Assembly: GCA_947260005.1 (NCBI GenBank)
Contig: CAMYOL010000022.1
Span: 1-57,597 of the forward strand
DNA length: 57,597 nucleotides
Direction of reading: 5' to 3'
From: an uncultured Ectothiorhodospiraceae bacterium
GTDB taxonomy: Bacteria; Pseudomonadota; Gammaproteobacteria; UBA6429; Thiohalophilaceae
The notes under the pieces were generated by a model. That model saw only the letters and a program-made list of their open reading frames with translations, did not search any database and had not been told where the DNA came from. The translations under genes and the position numbers were made by a program. This document shows positions 34,201 to 43,194 of this stretch, piece by piece (within the stretch, counting starts at the first letter, position 1; every line of letters begins with the position of its first letter).

Positions 34201-36889
34201 CTTTGGCGCTTAAGCTGGCAATATCGACAACGTGTTTTTTATCGGTTAATAACATATCCCGTGAGGCATCACCTTTCGGAATCTTAATACCAACATAGTT
34301 TGCATAAGGGTGATACTTAACCCGCACGTTACTGGTGCTAAACGCACCACCTTTTTCATACACCTTGCTATTAAAACTGGCCGTCAGCATACCCGGTGAT
34401 GGCGTGGCAGGGCTTAAGTCAGAACTAAATTCGACATTGCCCTTGGCATCCAGCTCACCTTCAAAAATAGTCGTGTTCTCTGAACTGAATTTTCTGGCCG
34501 GGTCATCAAAACGATAATCGGAATTTCGATCAAACCTGGTTTTGGTCGGTAACATACGCACCGACACTTCACTCTTTAAACCACCGGCAATCGCACCATG
34601 TAACCATTGACTGGATAAACCAATTTTTGCCGGCATGTTTTGTTGTAATAATGGATCTTCAGGAAATGTTAAATCGATCTTAAGTCGATTTGGTACCACC
34701 GTTTCGACTTTAACAGACTTAATAAACTTATTACCCCCCAAGATAGCCTTTACTTTCCAATTACCGGTCTCTGAATCTTCGCGAGTAGTGAACTTGAATT
34801 TATAAAAATCACCCACCGGATTACTATTGGTTTTAGCCTCGATCATTTGGCCTTTAGGGTTATACAACTCCATGGTGACCGGATGCTGATCGGGTATCTT
34901 GTTTTGTTTGTCTTCGAGCACGAAGGTTAAAAACATATCATCGCCGGGCCGCCAGACACCTCGTTCACCGTAAATAATGCCTTTGATACCCTGTTTGACT
35001 TTCTGACCACCCGTATCAAAATGACTGGTTGGCAAAGCGGTGCCCGCCGTCATTTTCAAATAACCAACCTGTTTGCCAGCACGCGCAATAATATAAAAGG
35101 GACGGCCGTCTAACTTGGCATCCGCGAAACCGCTGGCATCCGTTTTAACCTCGGCCAGTTTTTGATCCTGGAAATTCCGAAACTCGATCGATACATTATT
35201 GATGGGTTTCGAGGTCGTTAGATCCGTTGCAACTACATGAACGTGATTGCCTTCGCCTCGCTTAGCTAACAGACCAATGTTCGAGGCCATAAAGTTACGA
35301 TAGGCCTTGGTGGTCGATTCATACTTATAATAAGCATCTTTACAGGGATTGGCACGGTCGCTCCAACCACGATAATAATCCTGATTATAATACTCTTCAT
35401 AGTTGTCCCAGTTACTGGCCTGACGAATATCAGCCTCATCGTAGTTAATCAGTGGTTGCTGTTTCGGGAACGGCACCGCATTTTCTTCTTCACTACAGCT
35501 GTAGGTTGAATTTTTTCGAGTGACCGCCAAATCCAGTCGGAATAGGGCCCCGGGGTGGCTTTTTAATAATTCGGTTGCATCAATGTTATATCGCGTCCAT
35601 TTGTCGGCCTGGGTCGAATCAAGCTTGATGGTTTTGCGCCATAGATAACGACCCACACGAGTCACATTGCTTTGGCCATCCAGTTGGTTGTTCTGTAAAA
35701 ACTGGCCAATATTATCTTCATAGATCAACATCGCTGAAACCTGTACTGAATGAACATTCATGGCCTCAAACGGAATCGCCAGTAACTGATTCTCTGGTAA
35801 GATAACGCCCTTACCGGCAAAACGGACTTGTGGCTTCTGGCTGGTAAAGACCACGTTGCGACTGACTTTTTCGCCTAGCTTATTACCTAATGCACTTTTT
35901 AGTGCGGCATCCAATGTCACCGTCACTTCTCCAACGAGACCGGCGTTCGGATACACCTTTAAAATACTGCCATCCACTTCGGTACGGAATTCACCCTGAC
36001 TGAATTGGACCAGACCAGTTAAGTTTTGCCGGGGATCGATCACATCGGTGAGTTGAACTTCTATGTATTGCTGGTTGCCATTAACCACCCGTACGGTTGA
36101 GACCTTGAAATCACCTTTGGCAGGGATATCAACTTTGGTCTCACCGACATTATCGACGCCGATGACCTGTCCATTCCATTTTAAAATCAACTCAGATTTA
36201 GTTTGTTCGCGTTGTACACCGGGGATCACAAAAACATGTTGACGGCCATTAGGGCTATGTTGCCAGTCCAGTCCTAAATTTTTTCCTCTCAATGATGCGG
36301 TGAGTAATTTTTCAAGTTTATCCGCTTCTTCTTTGTCGGCGGTGTTTACCATTCCGGTAATTTTTATTTTACCCCTGGCGTTGAGTTGCGAGCTCACACC
36401 GCGGATCGACACATCAAAATTTTGTTTGATCACACTAACATCAAAAACATAAGTCTTTAAATCTTTTGGGAAATCTACAAAATCATAACTATGCAGTTTA
36501 AAGCGGTAAATCTGACCGGAAGTCAGCGGTTTATCCGGCGTCAGGGTGATCTCTCTCTTACCACTAAAGATGAGTTCGCCTGGAATGGCTGGTGACACTT
36601 CCAATATACCCACCGCATCCGCACCGACCTTATCGGCCGAGATAACATCATGAACAAACCGAATGGAAATGGAATCGTACTTGGAAATCGAGCCACTGCT
36701 ATGGGCACTGATTTGCTGAGACCAGCCACGCTCATTACTAACAGGTTTTTTTATGGTCGTTTGCTTAGACTGATCGCACGCAGACAAACTAATCATTAAA
36801 CTAATCATTAAACTAAGCAGGCCAATGGCGCTGAAAATAAATTTTAAGCGGCTTTTTGAATCTGCAATTGTATTCTTAAAAATTCCCAT
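31298..36889 (-). CDS. Alpha-2-macroglobulin family lipoprotein (YfhM type)
   Basis: 1863 residues from the chosen start. A lipoprotein signal ends at SLSAC (Cys38), so it is anchored to a membrane facing the periplasm. The MG domains include GERGVWRPGDDMFLTFVL. The thioester motif CLEQ is at about residue 1418 (PHGCLEQTTSAIFP), then the alpha-helical thioester domain (SGGFSYWPG, YAGHFLVEA). Bacterial homologues trap invading proteases at sites of envelope damage, working with PBP1C, whose gene follows. Start: ATG 36889 with AAGGGAGT 4-11 nt upstream; an earlier in-frame ATG at 37003 has no ribosome binding site and would bury the signal peptide. The signal region has a short direct repeat (LMISLMISL). 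Confidence 0.92.
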   Translation of the reverse strand: MGIFKNTIADSKSRLKFIFSAIGLLSLMISLMISLSACDQSKQTTIKKPVSNERGWSQQISAHSSGSISKYDSISIRFVHDVISADKVGADAVGILEVSPAIPGELIFSGKREITLTPDKPLTSGQIYRFKLHSYDFVDFPKDLKTYVFDVSVIKQNFDVSIRGVSSQLNARGKIKITGMVNTADKEEADKLEKLLTASLRGKNLGLDWQHSPNGRQHVFVIPGVQREQTKSELILKWNGQVIGVDNVGETKVDIPAKGDFKVSTVRVVNGNQQYIEVQLTDVIDPRQNLTGLVQFSQGEFRTEVDGSILKVYPNAGLVGEVTVTLDAALKSALGNKLGEKVSRNVVFTSQKPQVRFAGKGVILPENQLLAIPFEAMNVHSVQVSAMLIYEDNIGQFLQNNQLDGQSNVTRVGRYLWRKTIKLDSTQADKWTRYNIDATELLKSHPGALFRLDLAVTRKNSTYSCSEEENAVPFPKQQPLINYDEADIRQASNWDNYEEYYNQDYYRGWSDRANPCKDAYYKYESTTKAYRNFMASNIGLLAKRGEGNHVHVVATDLTTSKPINNVSIEFRNFQDQKLAEVKTDASGFADAKLDGRPFYIIARAGKQVGYLKMTAGTALPTSHFDTGGQKVKQGIKGIIYGERGVWRPGDDMFLTFVLEDKQNKIPDQHPVTMELYNPKGQMIEAKTNSNPVGDFYKFKFTTREDSETGNWKVKAILGGNKFIKSVKVETVVPNRLKIDLTFPEDPLLQQNMPAKIGLSSQWLHGAIAGGLKSEVSVRMLPTKTRFDRNSDYRFDDPARKFSSENTTIFEGELDAKGNVEFSSDLSPATPSPGMLTASFNSKVYEKGGAFSTSNVRVKYHPYANYVGIKIPKGDASRDMLLTDKKHVVDIASLSAKGEPVSLEQVQVTLYKINWKWWWDQSGDELAQYSSAYYNQHLKQDIIKTRDGHGQWEFDIKYPQWGRYLIRACDVAGNHCSGQIFYIDWPAWAGKARESKGIGATVLNFSADKPKYQVGEVAKIKLPETSQGRALVSVENGSRLISQQWVEFSKTKTTFDVPITAEMSPNVYVSVTLIQPHANKDNDRPIRLFGVTPLLVEDPKTKLTPKLTAADEWRPDSKVDVEIKEENGKAMTYTIAIVDEGLLGLTNFKTPQLHKHFYRKEALGVKTWDLFDDVTGAYGGELERLLSLGGDEAEDEAGDKKKRRFPPVVQFLGPFQLDAGKQARHQVSIPQYLGAVRVMVVAGQQGAYGSTKKSVFVRQPLGMLATLPRVLGPDESLSVPVSIFVMDESIKDVTLKLETDDHFEIMDKSAIAMKVSGQGEQIGFINVKVKDKLGKGYFKFTATSGEHVATSEIYVDVRSPNTATNRRIVKTLQPGERWDSLVKPHGIAGTNNVSLEVSSIPPMNLEGRLQYLIRYPHGCLEQTTSAIFPQLFLGDVMKLTPKQKEDIEKHIEAAIQKIQRYQQMSGGFSYWPGSNHYNSWSNSYAGHFLVEANKRGHYVQPQILSNWINYQKSIAASWITGSDRSELDQTYRLYTLAVAGKPELGAMNRLREAKSISNTARWLLAAAYQHMGLKDVALEMIRNADMKVDDYSHADLTFGTALRDKAIILESLSLMQRWDEAKPLADEIAKQLSADRWYSTQSLAFSLIAMGHFVGQGVANSNINFEQNIAESGVEKINVDKPVHLQSLTNFPDKGSKVLVTNTSDRVLYATVNINGIPQAGEEKSSRSGMAIKIKYTDMEGDRVDITQLRQSTNFIAHVTVRNHSDFKIDNLALSQIVPSGWQIHNPRMSQGEDDVLADVDFQDIRDDRIYTYFNLKRGESKQFKVQLNASFLGHYYLPGVHVEAMYDATKNARSKGKWVDVVK

Positions 36890-37224
36890 TAGAACTCCCT
36901 TATGCTTAATCATTATTCGTATTTTATACGTTATCAACCTGACCAGTATGCGGTATAAAAAATGAAATAGCGTGACACAATCTGACGAATTATGACAACA
37001 CATCCTATACGTGCACGATTAATTTATACGCTTCGATAACCTAACGTAGACAGGCCCAAACCGGTTTACCCTGCGCCGGAATACTCATTATTATTTTTAA
37101 AGCCTAATATGGAAGATAAGTAATAGAAAGGACTTTGTTAGCATTACCTCTTCAATTCCTTATTTATTGTATGGCCCGAAGAAATCTCATTAGAGATAGC
37201 AAGCCGGTACTAGTTTATTTTGCG

Positions 37225-38208
37225 CTATGGCTGCAGCAGGTGTTTTATCGAATCATTCGGAAAATAGTCTGGATAGGCCTGCACATAACGTTCGGCCAGT
37301 TCATGTTTACCTTGTTTTTGTAACATCTTGACTTGCTCAACCCACTGCGATTTCTGCCAGCTTTGTAAAACTTCTTGCGGTGGCATGCCATTTAATTTTT
37401 GATCGCTGGCATGGGTGTTTTGTAATAACTCATTAATATGGGCTGGAATTTCATTTGGTGGCTGTTGTGCCAGATCAGTTTTCGGCCCATCTAATTTCTG
37501 CTGACCCGGTTCCAGCTGACCCGATTTCAGCTTACCAGGATTCAACTCTGGCGATTTGATTTTTGTATTGGATTGTTTCTGCTCAGCTAACTCCGTCGTG
37601 TTTAGCAATGGCTCACGTTTTTCAAGCGATTGCTTTTTAACATCATTGGCAATATTTACCTGTGTTGCCGGTGCAACACGTTGTTGGGCCAGTTGGTTGT
37701 TTTCGACGGGCTTGTCATCCTGTTGCGCCATTTCGGTATTCGACTTGAGCTCTAAATCAGCATTTGCATTTTTCTCAGGACTCACGACAGTTTTTTTATC
37801 GGGTGAAGCTACATCCGATGGATTAACCGGTTTTTGCGCGATGGTGGTTGGTGCCTGTTGATCCTGAAAAAAGACTACCGTCAAGGTCAACGCGATGAGC
37901 ACACTGGCGGCCAGTGTGAGTGGCATAAAATATTGACGACTCTGTTTAGTCGACGGTGATTGTGCACCTGAACCACTGGACGACTTATCAGTTTCAGGAT
38001 GTTCTTTATTTGAAAAATTTTTTCCGGATAGATCCTTTCCGGATAGATCCTTTCCGGATAGATCCTTTCTGGCCATCTGCTTAACGGCAAATTCCAGATG
38101 CGCTGGCGCGCTGAGTGGGTCACGCTCGGCGTAGGCCTTGTTGATGTCAGACTCACCGTTCAAAAAATCGTTGAGTTCCTGATCGATGTTGTCATCTTGA
38201 TTATTCAT
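37225..38208 (-). CDS. Probable anti-sigma factor, single-pass membrane protein
   Basis: 327 residues. The N-terminal cytoplasmic part starts MNNQDDNIDQELNDFLNGES, like zinc-less anti-sigma domains. One transmembrane helix (about 95-115, MPLTLAASVLIALTLTVVFF) follows, then a low-complexity periplasmic part rich in Gln, Lys and Pro. Its start overlaps the stop of the ECF sigma gene by 4 nt (ATGA), the classic sigma/anti-sigma arrangement. Before the helix, KDLSG is repeated three times, encoded by a perfect 15-bp tandem repeat (38024-38068). The C-terminal segment (PPQEVLQSWQKSQWVEQVKM) is conserved-looking. It probably releases the sigma factor on envelope stress. Confidence 0.75.
   Translation of the reverse strand: MNNQDDNIDQELNDFLNGESDINKAYAERDPLSAPAHLEFAVKQMARKDLSGKDLSGKDLSGKNFSNKEHPETDKSSSGSGAQSPSTKQSRQYFMPLTLAASVLIALTLTVVFFQDQQAPTTIAQKPVNPSDVASPDKKTVVSPEKNANADLELKSNTEMAQQDDKPVENNQLAQQRVAPATQVNIANDVKKQSLEKREPLLNTTELAEQKQSNTKIKSPELNPGKLKSGQLEPGQQKLDGPKTDLAQQPPNEIPAHINELLQNTHASDQKLNGMPPQEVLQSWQKSQWVEQVKMLQKQGKHELAERYVQAYPDYFPNDSIKHLLQP
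38024..38068. repeat. 15-bp tandem repeat, three units, inside the anti-sigma gene
   Basis: Three perfect CCGGATAGATCCTTT units. The unit is a multiple of three, so copy-number change alters the KDLSG linker length without shifting the frame. Confidence 0.9.
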
Positions 38209-38783
38209 GCATAACGCTCCATTGAGCGGCGCAGTCGCTGCAACGCATAGCGCAATCGGCTTTTTGCCGTATCACGAGTGACATCCATGGTTTGAGCCAC
38301 CTCGGCCAGCGTCATACCGGCTTCTTCATGTAACAAAAACACATCACGTTGCGCCGCTGGAAGTTTTTTCAGTTGACGCATCAACACATCGAACTTACCC
38401 AACACATCGGCCTGATGTTCGGGTTGATCAAGCTGATCTATCTTTTCGTTTACATTTTGATCTTCATCGTCATAACTGACCGCATCGACACGCGAGTTGG
38501 CCCGATAAAAATCAATCAACTTATTATGTGCAATATGAAACAAATACGTTTTGAATTTGGCTTGCACGGTATATTTTTTTCGATGCTTGATCAGACCGGC
38601 CCATACCTCCTGAAACATCTCCTCGGCCAGACTGGGATTTCCGGATTGGCGAACCAGATATCGATACAGGATATCCTTGTACCTATTAAATAGTATATCG
38701 AAGGCCTGAATATCATCATCTCGATAGGCCTCCATCAGCTGCTCATCGGTAAGCTGCTTATTTTCCGACTGTGCCAACCCCAT
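38205..38783 (-). CDS. ECF-type RNA polymerase sigma factor
   Basis: About 192 residues. Sigma region 2: LMEAYRDDDIQAFDILFNRY, EMFQEVWAGLIKHRKKY, FKTYLFHIAHNKLIDFYR. Region 4: LPAAQRDVFLLHEEAGMTLA, EVAQTMDVTRDTAKSRLRYA. Start: ATG 38783 gives the normal ECF length; the frame is open to 38948 but the extra 55 residues look non-family. A membrane anti-sigma gene overlaps its stop, and the alpha-2-macroglobulin and pbpC genes follow on the same strand, so an envelope-stress regulon that includes them is plausible. Confidence 0.85.
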   Translation of the reverse strand: MGLAQSENKQLTDEQLMEAYRDDDIQAFDILFNRYKDILYRYLVRQSGNPSLAEEMFQEVWAGLIKHRKKYTVQAKFKTYLFHIAHNKLIDFYRANSRVDAVSYDDEDQNVNEKIDQLDQPEHQADVLGKFDVLMRQLKKLPAAQRDVFLLHEEAGMTLAEVAQTMDVTRDTAKSRLRYALQRLRRSMERYA

Positions 38784-39007
38784 TGCTGCTCTTCGCTTTG
38801 CGACTGCTAAAAAAGCAAGGTTATCACAGCCGCCCATCGATACCGATGCTTGGGTGCTGACTATTTGATTTTGCCTGGCTAGGCCCACTCTATCTAAATC
38901 CTCGTTTATCCCAATATAGCGATTAAGGGGAAAATTTGTCCTGATCAACCGCTCGAACGAGCCAGTCGCCTAACTGGGTCTAATTAAATGGCCAAAATTA
39001 AGGTAGA

Positions 39008-40333
39008 ATGCAGGATAACCATAGGTATCGATATTTTTTAAATAAAATCAATATGTTAACTATAAATAAAATTATAATCCTGCTGCTGCTTAGCCACAGT
39101 AGCTGGCTGATGGCCGTTGAAAGCCGCCATTCTAAGGCCGCTCAGGATACCAGTGTCTACAGTGCCTTAAGCATGGGCACCGGTTGGGCCATCAGCAACC
39201 GGCATATCGTGACCAACTTCCACGTGGTTGCGGACATGAAAAACTTACGCCTGGTCAAATCAGATGGCACTGAGATTCCCGTCAAGCTCATGCTCAGTGA
39301 TAAAAATAACGATATCGCTATCCTCAGTGTCGAATCGGATACAAAACTCAGTAAACCGCTACCGTTAGCCGTGAACCAACCCAGGCTGGGGACAAGCGTA
39401 TTTACGATCGGATTTCCACATCCCAACTTATTAGGTACTAACCCAAAACTAACGACGGGTTATGTTAATGCCATGTCCGGTCTGGCTGACGACCCTCGAA
39501 CTTACCAGGTCTCGGTGCCTATCCAGACCGGAAACAGTGGTGGCCCATTATTAAATATGCGTGGCGAAGTCGTTGGCATCATCACCTCTAAATTAAATGC
39601 GAAAAAGATGTTTGATTGGACAGGCGATATTCCGCAGAACGTTAACTACGCCGTTAAGATTAATCTATTAAATGAATTAGTTTCTCAACTTGAAACTGAA
39701 ATACCCATTAAATTGGGTGGCACTAAACAAGATCAAAATTTTGAAACCCTGGCGGAATCGGTCATCGATTCAATCGTTATTGTCGCTGGCGATGCTGCGA
39801 CGGCTAAAGTACATTCTCCAGACAACAACACACATCAACCCGATTCACTCTCCGTAGAAACCTCTGCTCGACACATTGCGGTGTTTAGTTATACCGAACC
39901 CGGTATTTATGATGTCCAGGAATATATGACTGGCTCAAATACCATCCCCAAGTTTTCAAAAAACACCGCACAGACGCTAAAAAGAAAATTACTTAGAGAA
40001 TTAGGCAACGATATCGATATTGCGACTTACTCTGGTAAAAGCTATCGCGACATGTATGTGAAGCTGGAAACCGCGCGCATTGGAAATGATTTGTGCAGGC
40101 GTTATAACGCACAGAAACTCGTTGCCAGCACCTCCGAAATCAACTCCGGATATCACTTCCGATATGTTTCCTATCGAATTTTTGATTGCAATACCTCGAA
40201 AGAATTCTCTAAAATGTTTACTATCGAACGCGATGAGGTATACGATCAATTCGGTTATGAAAACGGGTTTAGATCGTCTTTTAAGCAATTCATCGATCTG
40301 GTGCCCTTTTTCCTCGACTGGTCAAACAGTTAA
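39008..40333 (+). CDS. Exported trypsin-like (S1C/HtrA-like) serine protease
   Basis: 441 residues. A hydrophobic segment at about 20-36 (INKIIILLLLSHSSWLMA) is a signal peptide or anchor. The chymotrypsin-fold catalytic triad is His72 (TNFHVV), Asp102 (NNDIAIL) and Ser177 (GNSGGPL). There is no PDZ domain; the roughly 200-residue C-terminal part is unrecognised and may bind a partner or substrate. Start: AAGGTAGA just before ATG 39008; an ATG at 39053 would give a more usual signal peptide length but has no ribosome binding site. The next gene (cox15/ctaA) starts 20 nt later, so co-transcription is likely. Divergent from the sigma factor operon, consistent with an envelope role. Confidence 0.82.
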   Translation: MQDNHRYRYFLNKINMLTINKIIILLLLSHSSWLMAVESRHSKAAQDTSVYSALSMGTGWAISNRHIVTNFHVVADMKNLRLVKSDGTEIPVKLMLSDKNNDIAILSVESDTKLSKPLPLAVNQPRLGTSVFTIGFPHPNLLGTNPKLTTGYVNAMSGLADDPRTYQVSVPIQTGNSGGPLLNMRGEVVGIITSKLNAKKMFDWTGDIPQNVNYAVKINLLNELVSQLETEIPIKLGGTKQDQNFETLAESVIDSIVIVAGDAATAKVHSPDNNTHQPDSLSVETSARHIAVFSYTEPGIYDVQEYMTGSNTIPKFSKNTAQTLKRKLLRELGNDIDIATYSGKSYRDMYVKLETARIGNDLCRRYNAQKLVASTSEINSGYHFRYVSYRIFDCNTSKEFSKMFTIERDEVYDQFGYENGFRSSFKQFIDLVPFFLDWSNS

Positions 40334-40353
40334 CAACTTAATATAAGGCTGAA

Positions 40354-41409
40354 ATGAAAGACTACGCACCACGACTGGAAGATAACGATCGCGCTATTGC
40401 CTTATGGTTAATCGCTGTTGCCGTTTTAATTTTCGCCATGGTTATTCTCGGTGGCGTGACGCGTTTAACCGGCTCAGGTTTATCGATGGTTGAATGGGCC
40501 CCCATCATGGGAACCATCCCGCCTTTAAACGAACAAGAGTGGCAAGAGACGTTCGCTAAGTATCAGCAATTCCCTGAGTACCAGATAAAAAACACCCACA
40601 TGAATCTGGAAGAATTTAAAAGCATTTTCGTTTTTGAATATTCACATCGCATGCTGGGTCGATTTATTGGTCTCGCCTTTTTGCTACCGTTTTTGTATTT
40701 CCTGTTTCACAAACGGATTCGCCCCTCGCTGACCCCAAAGTTGATCGTGATGTTTGTGTTAGGCGGTTTGCAGGGCGTGCTCGGCTGGTACATGGTAAAA
40801 AGTGGATTAGTGAAAGACCCGCATGTCAGCCAGTATCGACTGGCGGCCCACCTTAGTGCCGCGATTCTCATTTATGCTTATATATTATGGGTGGCCTGGA
40901 GTTTATTACGACCCCATCCGCGCAATGAATGGGTCCGAGGCATCGAGTCACTACATCGTCATAGTATGATCGCGATCATTTTAATCATTATAATGATCAT
41001 CAGTGGTGCCTTTGTGGCTGGCACGCGTGCGGGTCTGGGCTTTAATACCTTCCCGTTAATGAATGGTCATTTCATCCCTGACGGTTTGTTTTCCATGTCG
41101 CCATTTTATTTAAATTTTCTTGAAAACCCGGTCACGATACAATTTGATCATCGCATCATTGCCTATGTAATGATGATCTATATTCCCTTCGTCTGGTATA
41201 AATCGACTAAATTTGCCTTGCACAAAAAAAGTCATATGGCGTTTAATCTGCTGCTGGCCACTTTTATCATCCAGATCGTGCTCGGAATCACGACCTTATT
41301 GATGACCGTGCCGGTCTCGTTGGCTGCCATGCATCAGGGTGGCGCCTTACTCGTCCTCACCGCTATGTTGTACTGCCTGCACGAGTTGCGTCGTAGCCGG
41401 GCACTATAA
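40354..41409 (+). CDS. ctaA: Heme A synthase (Cox15/CtaA family)
   Basis: 351 residues with eight predicted membrane helices. Family motifs seen: ILGGVTRLTGSGLSMVEWAP, FIFEYSHRMLGR-like FVFEYSHRMLGRFIGLAFLL, VSQYRLAAHL, GAFVAGTRAGLGFNTFPLMN, IQFDHRIIAY and AAMHQGGALLVL. The conserved histidines of the two heme sites are present. The enzyme oxidises the C8 methyl of heme O to make heme A for aa3-type cytochrome oxidases. The length and the EYSHR/QYR motifs fit the proteobacterial Cox15 type rather than the shorter CtaA of Bacillus. No ctaB or oxidase genes are in the window, which is unusual for this gene. Confidence 0.9.
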   Translation: MKDYAPRLEDNDRAIALWLIAVAVLIFAMVILGGVTRLTGSGLSMVEWAPIMGTIPPLNEQEWQETFAKYQQFPEYQIKNTHMNLEEFKSIFVFEYSHRMLGRFIGLAFLLPFLYFLFHKRIRPSLTPKLIVMFVLGGLQGVLGWYMVKSGLVKDPHVSQYRLAAHLSAAILIYAYILWVAWSLLRPHPRNEWVRGIESLHRHSMIAIILIIIMIISGAFVAGTRAGLGFNTFPLMNGHFIPDGLFSMSPFYLNFLENPVTIQFDHRIIAYVMMIYIPFVWYKSTKFALHKKSHMAFNLLLATFIIQIVLGITTLLMTVPVSLAAMHQGGALLVLTAMLYCLHELRRSRAL

Positions 41410-41591
41410 TTCGGGGCCTCCTGACCGACCCGTTCCTGCCATAAGTGAAACTCGTGGGAACTTGGGCGAGATCAATGGGACTAAGCTATATATTTAGTAT
41501 TATTGATTCCTGATATGAGGCTGCGAGAATACGACTTTGCACTATACTTGCCCCAGCAGACACCGAAACGATTGAGAGATATGCCTGGACG

Positions 41592-42581
41592 ATGACAGCA
41601 CAACCCACCCTGACAGACAATTTTGGCCGACAAATCGAGTATTTACGTCTCTCGGTGACCGATCAGTGTGATCTGCGCTGTGCTTATTGCATCCCCAAAG
41701 GCTTCAAAGACTTTCAGGAACCCTCCGAATGGCTTAATTTCGATGAAATCGAACGCATAATTCGTGCTTTTGGTGCATTGGGAACACGCCGAATCCGTAT
41801 CACTGGCGGAGAGCCACTGGTCAGGAATAACCTGGCTGAGCTGGCAGGTCGGCTCGCTCAACTGCCCGGAATTGAGGATTTGTCACTCAGCACTAATGCG
41901 ACCCGCCTGGCCAAACAGGCCGCAGGACTGGCCGATGCGGGTATTACCAGAATCAATGTCAGCCTTGATACTTTGAAAAGTGAACGTTTCAAGACCCTCA
42001 CCGGTGGAAAACTCAGCAAGGTGATGGACGGGCTGATGACGGCCAAGGCAGCAGGATTTCAACCGATCAAGATCAACACCGTTGCACTCAAAGGCATCAA
42101 TGATGATGAATTTGAGGATATGGTCGAATTCTGTATTGAGAATGACTTTACCTTGCGTTTCATCGAAACCATGCCGATGGGCTCAACCGGACGCGAGGCG
42201 ACCGACCACTATTTAGATCTGCAAACCGTCAAGGCACGGCTGGCAAAACGCTTTGAGCTCATCCCCGGCGTCATGCCCGGCGGCGGCCCCGCCCGTTATG
42301 TGCAGGTGGCCGGAACCGAATTACGCATCGGCTTCATCACGCCGATATCCCAGCATTTTTGCGATACCTGTAACCGCGTTCGACTCAGTGTCGATGGCAC
42401 CTTATATATGTGTCTTGGGCAAGATGAGCAATATCCGTTACGCGATATTCTGCGTGCGGGCTGTAGCGATGAGGAATTGCAACAACATATCCGCAACGCA
42501 ATCCAACTGAAACCCGAACGCCACGAATTTGAAAGTAATCCACAAAAGATCGTTCGCTTCATGTCTAAAACCGGCGGCTAA
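41592..42581 (+). CDS. moaA: GTP 3',8-cyclase MoaA
   Basis: 329 residues, radical-SAM enzyme of the first molybdenum-cofactor step. The SAM-binding 4Fe-4S cluster is Cys26, Cys30, Cys33 (CDLRCAYC). The C-terminal substrate-binding cluster is Cys257, Cys260, Cys274 (FCDTCNRVRL...YMCLG), and the protein ends in the essential Gly-Gly. TGGEPL and the GSTG region are present. It supplies cofactor to molybdoenzymes such as SoeA in this window. No moaC, moaD or moaE adjacent. Start: GAGAGATATGCCTGGACG upstream, with the ATG at 41592; the ribosome binding site is weak. Confidence 0.95.
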   Translation: MTAQPTLTDNFGRQIEYLRLSVTDQCDLRCAYCIPKGFKDFQEPSEWLNFDEIERIIRAFGALGTRRIRITGGEPLVRNNLAELAGRLAQLPGIEDLSLSTNATRLAKQAAGLADAGITRINVSLDTLKSERFKTLTGGKLSKVMDGLMTAKAAGFQPIKINTVALKGINDDEFEDMVEFCIENDFTLRFIETMPMGSTGREATDHYLDLQTVKARLAKRFELIPGVMPGGGPARYVQVAGTELRIGFITPISQHFCDTCNRVRLSVDGTLYMCLGQDEQYPLRDILRAGCSDEELQQHIRNAIQLKPERHEFESNPQKIVRFMSKTGG

Positions 42582-42690
42582 ATAGTCTTCCCTTCTGTTA
42601 ACAAAAATCGCTTCAAATTCACGGAACACTTCGGCTGTTTCCAAGTCTACATAACTAATACCAATAACGTTCAACACTAGCGGGGAAACC

Positions 42691-43194
42691 ATGAACTCGA
42701 TCAGACACACTTTTGTAGGGATAATGACGCTATTCCTATCAAGCTTAATCTTCAGCAACCTGGTACAAGCCGGTTCTCACGCGGAAGAAATTGATCAACT
42801 GCTCGCACAAAAAGAAGAGCCAATGGGCGTGGTATTTGAGATCGTCACCGGTAAAAGTAACAGCCTTGACTGGGCATTACCTATGGTCAAGGGTTATATC
42901 GGTAAACTAAAAGAACGCTTTCCCGAAATTGAGGTGTCTATCGTCACCCATGGTAATGAACAATTTGCACTGACAACGAATAAAGCGAAAAAGCAACCAA
43001 AAGTTCATAGCTTAACGCAACAGTTAAATAAAGAAGGCGTGCAACTGCATGTTTGTGGCACACACGCCGAATGGAAAGGCTTAACTAATGAAGACTTTCC
43101 TGACTACGTCGATGTCTCCACCACCGGGCCTGCGCAAATCAATGATTATGTTGCCGTCGGTTATACGTTAGTGGTGATAAGTGAGCCTGATTAG
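42691..43194 (+). CDS. Exported DsrE-family protein
   Basis: 167 residues. A signal peptide (residues 1-27, IFSNLVQA-G) is followed by a DsrE/DsrF-like fold: PMGVVFEIVTGKSNSLDWAL, ...VSIVTHGNEQFAL, and GVQLHVCGTHAEWKG, which carries the only mature cysteine at the position of the active cysteine of DsrE-type proteins. The C-terminal VDVSTTGPAQINDYVAVGY is typical of the periplasmic branch. A role in periplasmic sulfur handling is likely but unproved. Start: GGGGAAACC precedes the ATG. The stop codon lies inside the first unit of a 68-bp tandem array. Confidence 0.8.
   Translation: MNSIRHTFVGIMTLFLSSLIFSNLVQAGSHAEEIDQLLAQKEEPMGVVFEIVTGKSNSLDWALPMVKGYIGKLKERFPEIEVSIVTHGNEQFALTTNKAKKQPKVHSLTQQLNKEGVQLHVCGTHAEWKGLTNEDFPDYVDVSTTGPAQINDYVAVGYTLVVISEPD

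Noticed and set aside
36890-37003. Longer N-terminus for the alpha-2-macroglobulin
   Set aside because: A strong ribosome binding site precedes ATG 36889 and the shorter form gives a proper lipoprotein signal.
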